DNA of 64,000 bases from Drechmeria coniospora. Taxonomy: Eukaryota; Ascomycota; Sordariomycetes; Hypocreales; Ophiocordycipitaceae. Where the stretch lies: contig NC_054390.1 of assembly GCF_001625195.1 (NCBI RefSeq), forward strand, positions 9,955,222 through 10,019,221. The letters are read 5' to 3'. The translations under genes were made by a program, and so were the position numbers. Under the pieces are notes generated by a model that was not told the origin of the DNA, made no database searches, and saw nothing but the letters and a program-made list of their open reading frames with translations. Of the stretch, positions 41,783-52,578 are shown piece by piece. Each line of letters opens with the position of its first letter. The stretch's first letter is position 1.

Positions 41783-43042
41783 TCAGTATCGAAACGCTGA
41801 CTTGCATTCGGAAAAATCCGATTTCCTCTATAATTTTGGCCTTGTTAGCTTCCGATAACGTTATGGAGCTAAATTTATTCTTTAAGAGGAACATACCAGA
41901 CATTTCCAAAGTTGTTGATCATTTTCTTTCCCGATTTCCGCTTGCCACTTTTCCAAGGGTAAATCTCCAGCCCAGACTGGTTTCATTTGTTTTCCGCAAT
42001 GGCCGACTGGGGTTGGATTCACAACAGGGGCATGGTGGAAGTAAAGGCCCGTAGCAGTGTGGCGTACGCGCAATCGAATACCTGTTGGGTGTGATTATTA
42101 GCAAAATAATTCAAAAGCTGTATTTCATTCTGTACGGCTGGCTTGCCAACAGATATATCTGTTCAGACTCACTTTTCATCTTGAAATAATCACAGGGCGG
42201 CGGGAGGCTACCATAAAGGCTAAATTTAATGGCAGGCCTGTGCAGTAGCTTGAGAACACTCAAGTCCTTCAGCGATATGTCTTTCTTTTCTCCGTATACA
42301 TCTGGAATGTTAACGCTGACTGAAACGTTTTCTCCCCTTGAAATTCCATTGAATAGGGGAATTGGTTTCCCCCCTCCGATATCAGCAACGACCTGGCCAT
42401 ATGCCTCCGCCCCAGGCTCATCAGCAATCTCAACCTCCAAGGTCAGTTCGTCAAATTTCGCCTCCTGGGCAACCTTGTTCGCAATACTGCAATGCATCTC
42501 CTTTGATTTGCCGTTGCACTCATCTAGCTTGCATTCTTTTGTTGACGTATCCTTGCATGAGATGCCAGGTACGCAGTTCTGCACATACCGACAATCGAGG
42601 CCGTGTATGCATGCCCATGTATCAACCGTATCGCTGCAACTGTCCCCTCTTCTTTGAATCAAGTGTGGGGTTTCTTCAGAATCTTCTGCTGACACTCATC
42701 TTAGTACACAGACGTGCTGCTGAATGCCACAGTAATCTTCTTACTTCTTTTCCTTTTGATGGTGCCGGCGTTGGGATTAACGGATTTACGCATGCTGGGA
42801 ACACACTGAATGAGATCATTCTGTAGTGTTGTTTCCTCCAAAGCTTCTTTGAACAGCCGATGTTGCTCGCTATCTGTTGGACATTGTAACCCTCTAGCTG
42901 TTAAGGTGAATGTCGCTTCGCTATTGTCCAATGGTCTTTCATGTCGCTCAAGAGAGACCATATGTCGTTGGTTGAAGTCTTTAGGTTGCGCAGCGCCGAC
43001 CTGTATCGCAATTGTAACGAAAAGAGCGAAAAATGAGCTCAT
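41783..43042 (-). CDS. Secreted cysteine-rich protein with Kex2-like sites (347 aa)
   Basis: Four minus-strand exons: 43042-42745, 42688-42173, 42081-41897 and 41827-41783. Introns are 56, 91 and 69 nt with good donors (GTAAGA, GTGAGT, GTATGT); 348 codons including the stop, all phases agree. The leader is MSSFFALFVTIAIQVGAA. A pro-like region ends in dibasic runs (KRKR across intron 1, then QRR about 15 residues on), candidate Kex2 cleavage sites. A cluster of nine cysteines follows (SCSD through MHCS, about residues 116-165). Then comes a predicted beta-rich part (LTLEVEIADEPGAEAYG, VSVSVNIPDVYGEKKDISLK) reminiscent of PLAT-like domains or of the C-terminal part of some fungal secreted enterotoxin-like proteins. 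This resemblance is only by eye and no catalytic ADP-ribosyltransferase motif is seen. The end (GHCGKQMKPVWAGDLPLEKW) carries further cysteines. Likely a secreted effector-type protein; function unknown. Confidence 0.7.
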
Positions 43043-46000
43043 CTTCGTTCCATTCTGCGTTAGCCAAGCAGTCAAAGTTATCCGTGTATTTGCAAGGAAT
43101 ACCTTTGCATACGACATGACCCAACTATGTATTATTGTCGTTTTCCAAATAGGACGAGGTCGTGAAGTTGACGTATATTACAGTGATACTGACAGTCTTT
43201 CAAGTCGTTATATATTTATTGTCGATGCAGCAGGTCTTGCCAAGCCAATGCCACGTAGGTGGTTTAACTTTGTGCACAAGGGACGGAAAGTAACACTAGG
43301 TCGATGACTCGTTTTTGAACGAAATATCCCTGAACGCAGCCCTCAATGTACGTGTGCTTGTGTGGCCTCACACGTTTGTATATACTTGAGTGCATGTAGA
43401 AAGAATTTATAAACCTGTGCTTAATTAAGCAGGTTGCTATGTTTATATTTTCCTCGTATTACTTCGGACCATATGTGGAGTTTCAGCACGTAGTGCAGGG
43501 GATTTGCCAGGCATTCATTCCTTCCTGCCTCCTTCCCGCAATACGTATGAATATTACCAGCACTCGGACGTAACGTTTTACTGCGCCTTCTCCTTTGTGA
43601 ATGGAAACATTTACCAACCACGGCCAAGGCGGGGAGATATGGCGCGACTTTGCCCCATTATACGATACTCCTCGGTTTTAGGATCCGACACTGCTGTCAA
43701 GGCCTATACTTTAGTTGCCTACATGGGATACGCAATTAAGTAGACATCAATCGGTCTATACTCGCGCTGCGTCACGATACAGCCAATGTTCACTACAATA
43801 ACCCGCGAGAAGCAGTCTTTACGACTTCTACTACCAGTGTCACTTATTTTGATGCTTTCAATGTAAACTAATAATCTCGTTTAAGTAATTACCGCTCCGA
43901 CTACGGAGTACCAAGACAGGTCGTCACTCCGGCCCGACCTCATACCCTCGTGCCTTGACGCCGGCGGGCCCGTCTCCGCTCGAGGTAACTTACATCTTTA
44001 GGTAGGAAGGCTACACATCCATTTCGGGGCGGACTCGCATCACCAAGCGTAGTAGGCTAGGCGTAGCCATCATTCGCCCGGCTGTAGCTGTCGTTGCCCA
44101 ACTGCCTATGACAGTTGCCTATCATTAAGCTATTTCCATTATTACTTCAGTGCAACGGCTAGTGGACTAAAAAGAGTCAACTCTTAGTGTACGGATGAAT
44201 GAGTCTGGTGATCGACTTTGCGGGAATCATACCCCGTTGCTGTTTTGTCATACAAGAGGCTGTGAGATGTTAGTACCATGGCTTGTTGTTGCTGTACGTG
44301 CAAGAAGGGACTTGAAGTGGATTGTAAATTTGCGGATCCAAGTGAGGCAAAGAAGAGTTTAAAAGTACTTGTCCAATTTGTTTGCTAGAGAAGTCTTTTC
44401 CATCTTCAGTTTGCTCAGCATTACTATACATAATCGGCATGGTTTTCGCAACCTAGTAATCTTGTCCCGCTGGTATGTCTGTTGCGTGAGCGGCCTGGAT
44501 AATAGCACGAGTTGGGATGGCTTAACTTTCAGCCAGACCTAAGCTCCGTCAACGATTGAAGGATGTATGATAATTACCTAGCAGAACAAAAAAGTTCCAT
44601 GTATACATAAAAATGTATTGAACATCGGAAATATTTTAGAGTGTGAATGTACCTACAGGTACGCCCGTACTAGTAGGGATTAGCTGATGCTATAGTGTGC
44701 TATGTAGTTGTAGTTGTACTTAAGCCCAAGCACCGAAAACTCAGAATCAGGTACGGAGATCTCTTCAGGTACGGAGATCTCCGTAGGTCAGGCCCCCATG
44801 ATAGTTCCAGTGGCCTGCCTACACAGGTACATAGGGGGGTGGGGTCTTGAATTTTCATACTCACAACTATGTACGTGCACGTTGAGAGGGATGTAATCAA
44901 GCATCACATGTACTCTGCTCCCCCCCGTATTGCTTGTGCAAGATACGAGATCCATCATCTGGCGCTGCGGAGCACCGCCAAGTTTGAACTAGTCCTCGAA
45001 GACGAGGCCGGGCGAGGAACAGTCAAGACCTAGTCCCACTTGCCGAATGTCACGATGTGCCGTAATGTGACTTCAAATCAGGGAGTACCCTGTATTATAT
45101 GGTACCATGTAGAAAATACGAACGCCGCAATGACCCGAAATAGGCGCCCTCTCCCGAGAGACCGGTTTCTGGGAGGTTCCCCCATTCTCCGATCATGCTA
45201 TACTCTATCTCTATACGTCGTTTGATCTTGAGATGGTTGAAGTTGAACAGTATCTACATCGCACCGCCAATATATTGACATTGAACTGAGCCATCAGCTC
45301 GACCTAACGGTGTCGCTCACGGGTTTTGATGCCTGCTAGTGAAATTGAGACAAGTCATGACAATTACCTCCCAAATTATCATGTAATGGAGGATCGTGCT
45401 AGATACCTACAACGTGCAGAAGAGTAATACTCCATACCTGGCCTGCCATTGAAAGGATTCGTATTATTTGACTGCTTTAATTCAGCATTTAGTATAATTT
45501 CATTCGTATAATCGTATCGATCGTTGCGCCATCAGGCATTATTTGTAGCCTGCGTGCTACAACTATCACCGATGGGTGATAACCATTGCGCCCGGGGGGG
45601 GGGGAAACAAGAAGTGCATTGCCCCATAAATCAATCGTATTTCCATCTGTCGATGATACATGGTAGCATCGACAAGCAACAAGGCCAAGACTCTAAGGAG
45701 TCAGGTCGGATCCTTTCATCCCCGACACAGTACATGCTTGAGCGGGCGCCCCGACGGCGGAATCTTCATCCCGGCTTGTAATCCACCCGAGGTATTTGAA
45801 GCAGCTCCCGAGGCTGCTTGGTGGATCACCGTGCCCCTGCAATCGCGTTTTGGACTCGCCCAGTAAATCGGCTGGGAGCTAGTAATACTAGTATTTGTAC
45901 TTGTAGGATCGAGAATAACGCTTGTTACTTGGACTCGCTTCTCAGCTTGCCCATTTTTAAATCTATTAGTCCCCCCTTTTGAATTCTAGTATAAAATCAG

Positions 46001-47811
46001 GTAGGTGTACTGATACATGTACTTACACAAAGTACGGAATACCCGTCTTGCTCCATGCATTATAATCTGATACTTAAGAAGGTGTATAGACCGCCTGCTG
46101 GTCGCCATCTTATTATATACAAGATCCACATATCTCCATGGTCAGTATCGGTAGGACTTTGCTTCATGACGGCCATATGTAGCAATGATATATCCTGGCA
46201 TGAGCTAGGTGTAACCGGACATGAAGGAATCAAAGCTTGACTTGCTGGAATCGCTCACTTCCCCATCCACTCCGAGGTACGTTTCTAGCAGGGCTGGTTT
46301 GTCTGCTCAATACGTATGATTAAGCCAGTAATTACTCGGTGCATAATGTGGGATTGCTGTAAGTTGCCTAGACAACGAAATTCTCTTCTAAACATCATAA
46401 TTTATTCACCAAGCGTGGGTAGATTCTCAGCTATGATACTTCCGCCTTACATACACCACGCAACTGTTGCTACTAGTACTCCACGCATGCCTCCCTGCAC
46501 TTTGCAAAAGTTATTGATCCTCACACTTCAAGGTAAGTACGGAGTACTCATAGTGCTGATAGCGATGGTACCACTTTGCAATTGCAATTTCATTTTGCGC
46601 AATGCTGAGCATTCATTTCCGCTACCAGTCAAGTACAACAACTAGCAGCACTTGATGTAAGTAAGTAATACTTGTTAGTATTTCCAATACGAGTAATTAT
46701 GTGTGTGTGCTCGTACTAGTGAGAGCAATCAATAGCACATTCACGGTACACTCTAGAGGGCGTTGCGGGAACCGCGGGGTGCTCTCCCTGTAGACACGAC
46801 TTGGAGGCCACTCATGAGAGAACTTGAATTAATATCCGGTCGTTCGATTTGCCAGCAGTCCACAATTGGTGGCTCAACTACAACCACAATACTTATAACC
46901 AAGTGCGGAGTACTTGCAGTATAGTTTAAAGTACATGTTACGTTTTTGACTCCGGTTTGCAACGTGAATAAATGTGGCTGCAAACACGCCAGAAGACTGC
47001 TCATGCTCAACCGATACACGGTTAGGGGTTGGTTGCCTTTTATTTTTGATCCCAATGAAATAACCAGTGAATACAGGAGAGACTTTAGGGAAATATTGTT
47101 AACTGTAGGCATCCATCAACCGACCTGCTCGGATATTCGACCGTGGAACCCGTCCCTGCCCTACCGGTGTGGCTGTTCATAGTTCGATCACGAGCGACTG
47201 GCAGAGGGAACAGAGGCGATCGATGACTGTCTGATTCATATGAGAGCCTCCTTCGAATTAGTCAAAAAGCTTGTCCTTCTTCCAGACAACTCCAACACGT
47301 ACCCAGTCGCGTGATGATTCCCTCTGGCCTTGCCTACGACTTAATTCTTGATATGTGGAGAGTTCAGCGCGTTCGCATGACTTAGTGTGCTAAAATTACT
47401 ACAAGATTATGCATCATGGAAGCCAAGTAATACAGAACTTGCATGAATCGGCAATTCTTTTAACAAGCCGCTAGTAATGCAGGCCCATATACGGAGGAGC
47501 CACACGAACGAAGAATTCTTTGAAGAATAGCCGACTTATATCACTGCACTCCTCGCTCCATCCATTTCCTTCTTCTTCTTCGTAATATCTTCTCCTTCTT
47601 GCCGCCGTCTTTGCTCCCGGCTGGCTTTATTCTCGGCATTTAAACATTCGGTTCGTTGTCATCAGCTCAATAACCTTCATCAGCCCTTACAGCGTTGCCG
47701 ATCGTTGCTTGTTCCTTTATCGAATCGCGAACTGCTTGCCTATCCCATGATGAAATAACCCGAATTACGGGGGATTGACCTGGCAACCGGCCCTTTGAGG
47801 CCAACACCGCC
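43043..47811. other. Long AT-rich region without a convincing gene
   Basis: About 4.8 kb. All longer open frames (for example 43504-43743, 44714-44896, 45524-45781, 46753-47112) lack leaders, domains or splice support. Features seen: a GC-richer island at about 43895-44080, a duplicated GGTACGGAGATCTC at 44750-44785, a G homopolymer at 45594-45604 and a match to the dispersed repeat at 46199-46290. Confidence 0.5.
44278..44388 (+). CDS. Possible 36-aa cysteine-clustered peptide
   Basis: ATG-initiated frame whose N-terminus is MACCCCTCKK, then GLEVDCKFADPSE and a C-terminal Cys, seven cysteines in 36 residues. The CCCC-T-C cluster could bind metal in the manner of a small metallothionein, but the spacing does not match fungal metallothioneins I know and such a short frame can arise by chance. 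Confidence 0.2.
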   Translation: MACCCCTCKKGLEVDCKFADPSEAKKSLKVLVQFVC

Positions 47812-49800
47812 ATGGCCACGGGAGTGAGCGCAATGACGGGTACGACGAGTTCGACAAAGCATCGGTCTGCCTCCGCCATACGTTCGCTCACAATTGCGAT
47901 GCTCGCAACCTCTGTCATGGCCCTTGAACCCACCACAATGATACTCCCACCCAAAGCCACGCAATGCTACCAAACATCCTCAGTTGAAAATGGCTGCATG
48001 TATCAAAACAACCAGACCAAGTACTACGAATGCGTATGTGGCTACGATGGCGGCCATTTCCTTAAGGATAACGCCGAATGCGTAGGCGCGATAGAGGTGA
48101 AAATCGATTTGCTAAGTGTTTATCAGTACTTGCAGGTGACGTGTGATGCGTTCCATCTACCCGTCAAGATGAGTCAAGATGATTTCTTGAAGACAGCAGG
48201 TAATATCACGGATCCGGAACCGGAACCGGACGCAGACAACAACCCAGGAGGCATTTCGACTGGCGCCAAGATTGCCATCGCTATGAGCGCAATAGTCGCC
48301 GCTGCTGTAGCCCTCAGCGGCCTCATTTATGTTTTCTGCCGTGCTAAGGCGAGACGAGGAATAAAACAGTTTGCCGAAGCCAAGTCCCGGAGATATAAAG
48401 AAATCACTCCACTCCCTCAGCCACGGCCCTGCCGCGCAGGGCCATCCATGTCGCCTCGGCCATTGCCAGCGGAGCTCGCAGTATCGGTTCCTCCGCCGCC
48501 CGAATACACGCCCAGTCTGGCCAGTATTAATGCAAGTGCAAATGCTCTGCGGATTCCGTCTGAGGTTGCCTTGCCGCAAACGCGCTTAGCATGGACGTAT
48601 ATGGAATCTACGATGTCATCCTCGACGATGCCCAGTCATGCCCCGCCGTTGGGTAAGAAAACGACATCGCCATGTGTACAGAATGCATATCGGCCGTACG
48701 AACTTGACGATACCAGTATCACAACGCCCGTGTCAGCGATATAAAGACGCGAAAGAACGACGGAAGTGCCAAGTTTCATTTAGACCTGATGCGGACGCAA
48801 TCTACTGAGATCACCAAGGACTCAGCATGAATATTGGTCGTACGGACTATAAGATTTTACTAGTATTACAACACCCGAGTTAATTGCGTCTCAAGTCCTT
48901 CAAAGATTTTGCCGCCCGAGTTGGGGATTTAATAAACCTTTAAAACCCCGAGGCCGGAGGCGTTAAAATTTGCACAGACTTCACAGTCCTGTTGACTGTA
49001 AATATGGCAAAGATATCTCGATAGGCGGGTATTTGCAGACTTCACAGTCCTGTTGACTGTAAATATGGCAAAGATATCTCGATAGGCGGGTATTTCACAG
49101 TTTCAACTCGCGAGCTTAGAAAGTGAAACTTATGGGCAACACTTGGGGATGACTGATCCGAGATGCGGTAAGTCGTTTCCTTGGAGTATTTATATAACAT
49201 GTGTTTCTATCTCAATCCCCAGCAAGTCAGTAACGACATGCGTTTTTTTGTACGTAGTTCAGTTCGTGGCGGCAATCGAAGCTGTAGGCGCAACGCCTGC
49301 TTAACTTGGAGATTGTAGATAGGGGCTTTTTCGGAACCGTATCAAGTAGCACACGGGCTCGTCCAAGGCCCTACCCATTATCAGTTCTTCGGCCTCGCTC
49401 GATACTTCAACAACAGTAATATTCTCGAAGGTCTCCTTTTCCAGATGCAGGAGCACATTCCATGAAGCTTGCATTATTGTATGTTGCTTGGTACTTAATC
49501 GGCCCTCCTATTACCAGCCACAATGGCCCTCAGTTTGGCATTGGCTCGCTACTACAAACGTTGGCTTGATATTACATGGTTTGCAGTATGTACAAACGGA
49601 AGGCCACTATTGCTGCATCGCCAGCTTTCCAACTCGACACACCAATGTCAATAGCCATACCTCAGAATGGGGCTTCCTTCGTACGCACTACGTCAAACGA
49701 ATCTGCATTGCCAAGGAACAAAACAATTTCTCCTGCACTTAGTCAACAAGGCGTCCTCATTTATTTTCTACTCATCTCGTATTCGTCCTGTGTCCAAATA
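46199..49800. repeat. Degenerate dispersed repeat, copy 2 (interrupted)
   Basis: Segments at 46199-46290, 48885-49490 and 49660-49800 match 31105-31200, 31300-32250 and 34733-34870 in the same order and strand. Copy 2 carries a local direct duplication of about 65 bp (CAGACTTCACAGTCCTGTTG...CGATAGGCGGGTATTT, 48975 and 49037). Copy E of the membrane family lies between the first two segments. Confidence 0.7.
47812..48744 (+). CDS. Family copy E: single-pass PPxY membrane protein
   Basis: Single exon, ATG 47812 in GCCATGGCC context, 310 aa. The only member on the plus strand, 23 kb from the tandem copies. Signal peptide (RSLTIAMLATSVMALEP), ectodomain with the six invariant cysteines (QCYQ, NGCMY, YYECVCG, AECVG, VTCD), N-glycosylation sequons (NQT, NIT), GISTGAKIAIAMSAIVAAAV membrane segment, CRAKARR stop. 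The tail carries PPPPEYTPSLAS (PPxY), AWTYMESTM and PYELDDTSI, ending shortly after (VSAI). About 150 bp upstream of the ATG also resembles the upstream flank of the tandem copies (GGCCAACACCGCCATGG, CAACGATC blocks). This points to duplicative transposition or inversion of a unit rather than independent origin. Confidence 0.8.
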   Translation: MATGVSAMTGTTSSTKHRSASAIRSLTIAMLATSVMALEPTTMILPPKATQCYQTSSVENGCMYQNNQTKYYECVCGYDGGHFLKDNAECVGAIEVKIDLLSVYQYLQVTCDAFHLPVKMSQDDFLKTAGNITDPEPEPDADNNPGGISTGAKIAIAMSAIVAAAVALSGLIYVFCRAKARRGIKQFAEAKSRRYKEITPLPQPRPCRAGPSMSPRPLPAELAVSVPPPPEYTPSLASINASANALRIPSEVALPQTRLAWTYMESTMSSSTMPSHAPPLGKKTTSPCVQNAYRPYELDDTSITTPVSAI

Positions 49801-51271
49801 TTAAAGCACCCCGCATTATTATGCAATAGTATATTATCGACTTTCAGCCTGCTTGCAATTATACGCATGACCTCCATTCAACACGATGGCCAAGTATATA
49901 TATTTTACTTTTATACAATGACACAAGCATAGGCCTGTTGCAAAACATGACCGTGCAGCCTGTAGAAACCACTCTTGTACTCTTGTTGGGTAAACTGTAG
50001 AGAGGGTACCGACAAGACACGAAGCCAGCTAAAGATTCTGTAGAAACCTTGCGCTGGGTTCAAGGTAGAGGGGACACGGCTGCCATTGGTAAAGCTCTTG
50101 AAATATAGTTAGCTGTTCGAAGGCAAATTATGGACGCAGCCCTCGAGAGTATTGCGGAGGGAAAGCTACTCAATTGCAGACCGTCACTCTCCTAACTATT
50201 TGCAGCTACCAAGGGCAGCTTTGCACCAATATGCCTCCTTCCCGCCCGGTGTCCCAACACTGGATGAACTCCCTTCTTGAGGGAATTCACCATATCATCA
50301 ACGTCGAGGTATCCCCTCCAACATTGGCTCCTCATTACACACCCTACGACAGTTGCTCAAGGAGGACTAAGGGTCCCCAGAGGGCCCGTCTGGTAGACGA
50401 CAACATCAGCGCTCTTATCTACAAGTCATCAACATTATTTTTCCAATTTTCTACCTGTCCATATCTCGGCTCTACGGCCTTTAAGATTGCTAGTAAACCT
50501 ACTGCCTCGGGCGCAGTGCGTTTGGTACGTGGTGCATGTTACCTCCACCACATCACTTGGAGGTAGATAGGACTGTTTATTCCAAAATACCTAATTATCT
50601 ACTAACATTCATAGGTGGGAAAGAGTAGATTTAACAATGGAGCAAGTTGAAATTAGTGTCGAAATTGTAAAATGCCGGGTCCAAATAGCAATCCTCTCGA
50701 GAATATAGCGGTACAAGCACTAGGATAATCAGTCGCTGGGAATGACATTGTGGATGTTACTACTTCGTACTCTGTTCTTGGATTGGGGAATGCTCTCGTG
50801 AATATATGTAGTACTCCATACGGAGTACTTGTAGAAGGATCGATCACTCCGCACATGCATTCCTGACTACCTGTTGCGATTCGTTTGGGCGCGAGAGGAT
50901 CAAGTCCCAGATCATGGTATGAGGATTCTGTAAAGTAATGGAATCCACTGGTCGTACTACCTAGGCTCCTCGAATATACTTATACGCATCCTGCTCGGTC
51001 TATATGTAGACAGTACATTTTTAGGGCAAGAGCTATTTTTGCGAGATGAATATCTAATTTCTGTGGACTAATGTAACAACCGCGACGATGGCCCCTTTCA
51101 AGTCATAAGGCCAGGACGCCGCAGTCAAGTCTCGTTGGTTTTTTTTCTCATTCCATTCAGAGAACATTCCTACGAAAAACTCTCTACTCCTCAAAAGAGT
51201 TGCGAGGCCAACAAGAAGCTTCCTATCTGACGACTTCAACCCCAAATCGTAATATTGTGTTGGATTGCAGA
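48745..51271. other. AT-rich region with repeat remnants
   Basis: Holds the repeat segments listed above and no convincing gene. The frame at 50174-50566 has no leader, domain or conserved counterpart. A CCATACGGAGTAC palindromic motif lies at about 50816. Confidence 0.45.
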
Positions 51272-51532
51272 ATGCTAATTTACGCCTTGACATCGGTATT
51301 GCTTTTAGGGGCCTTTGCTGCGCCCGTTGATACCACATCCAACCGTGTCCAAGCAATGGATCCGGCGGCCAATATGAGACTTGCAGATCAGAGAATCGTG
51401 AGACGATCAGAGATCGTTTCTGGCAAACCTAAAAGAAAATGCATTGGTTGTACTGTACGTTTCCCCGTTTCTGCATCAGCCGGCCAAGAACATGACAGAC
51501 TGGTTTTACTAACAAAGGTCCATGTCATGTAG
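51272..51532 (+). CDS. Possible small secreted peptide precursor
   Basis: ATG 51272 opens a strong leader (MLIYALTSVLLLGAFAAP) followed by a short hydrophilic region with dibasic sites (VRR, KPKRK) and a CIGC motif. Read straight through it ends at 51532 (86 aa). A GTACGT donor after CIGCT and an acceptor-like AAAG near 51512 would instead give a shorter form of about 66 aa. The pattern (leader, dibasic sites, short Cys-containing end) fits a processed secreted peptide, but no repeated core is present. It lies about 10 kb from the UstYa genes and is an unproven candidate for any peptide pathway. Confidence 0.4.
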   Translation: MLIYALTSVLLLGAFAAPVDTTSNRVQAMDPAANMRLADQRIVRRSEIVSGKPKRKCIGCTVRFPVSASAGQEHDRLVLLTKVHVM

Positions 51533-52578
51533 CCCAGTGGCGATTCCCCATTCCATCGCGATATCCTCTCCTTTGCAAGGCGTTAATGCTACATCAAACC
51601 ATGTTTTATGCGCAACTCAATGCCGTCTGGCAAAGACATATTTACGTCGTTTGGGCAAGCCATGAAGTCGTCGGGGGGGATTATCGGTTACAACTATTGG
51701 GCTTTCACAACTAGATTTCCTCATTGTGTGCAAGGCTTGTACTAGTCAAGGCGCCTATTAGTGATGATACTGGACAGCTTAGTATCCTCAGATAATATAA
51801 AACAAACCCTCGCACCATACTTTGAGCCCATGCTTACCAGTCAACACATTTGGGTATTCCGTTGGGCCCTGCAACAGTGGCTAGACAATTCACAACATGG
51901 CGTTTGCAATCCAAGGGGGGAAGCATCGATACGAATACTTTGCACAATGACAGACATTACTCGGTTACAAGAAAGGGCGTGATTCGTAGAAGGCATCACG
52001 CAGTGTTATGAAGAACTTCTGTGTTACGACATGGTGGGTGAGTACAGGCCTCACCGTTACATGACGGCATCCTCAATCTCCTATGAACGAACAGGCGGAA
52101 AGCTTCGACAACGACTTGGTCTTTACCGCTTCTCTTAGCCGAGCTCGTGGATCCTGTTGCCAGATACAATTTTGCGCTGCAATCTGACGTTGGAAGTCGC
52201 CGGATGAACCTGTCTGGCTAGCAGTGACGACAAGTGGCAAGGCTTCCTATCCCGCGTCCCAAACCAACCCTTTCAGGTGAGGGCGGACTACCCTGGATAT
52301 TCTACCACATATTGCTATGATAGCTGACAGCTATTACCGCAGACTTGGGCGGTTTGAGGGTTAGGGTTATGCCTCGCGTATAATGCAGTGATTTCCATAA
52401 AGAACTGCATATCGTCATGCATTGGAAATACGAAGAGTAAAGTATGTGCAGTGAAAGATACAAATTGCGCCCACGGCCAAACCCCAACCTGATATCCCTT
52501 GATCAAGTGCGGCATGTCCACATATTCACAGCGTCCTTCCATACGCCCACGGCCAGATCCCAACCTGATATCCCTTGA
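51533..52578. other. Intergenic, includes a short direct repeat
   Basis: About 1 kb without a gene. A direct repeat of about 70 bp (GCCCACGGCCA(A/G)A(C/T)CCCAACC then TGATATCCCTTGATCAAGTG and CGGCATGTCCACATATTCAC) occurs at about 52470 and 52549, the second copy running into the 3' end of the next gene. Confidence 0.5.

Noticed and set aside
50174..50566. 130-codon frame in AT-rich DNA
   Set aside because: No leader, domain, or conserved counterpart, and composition matches the surrounding non-coding DNA.
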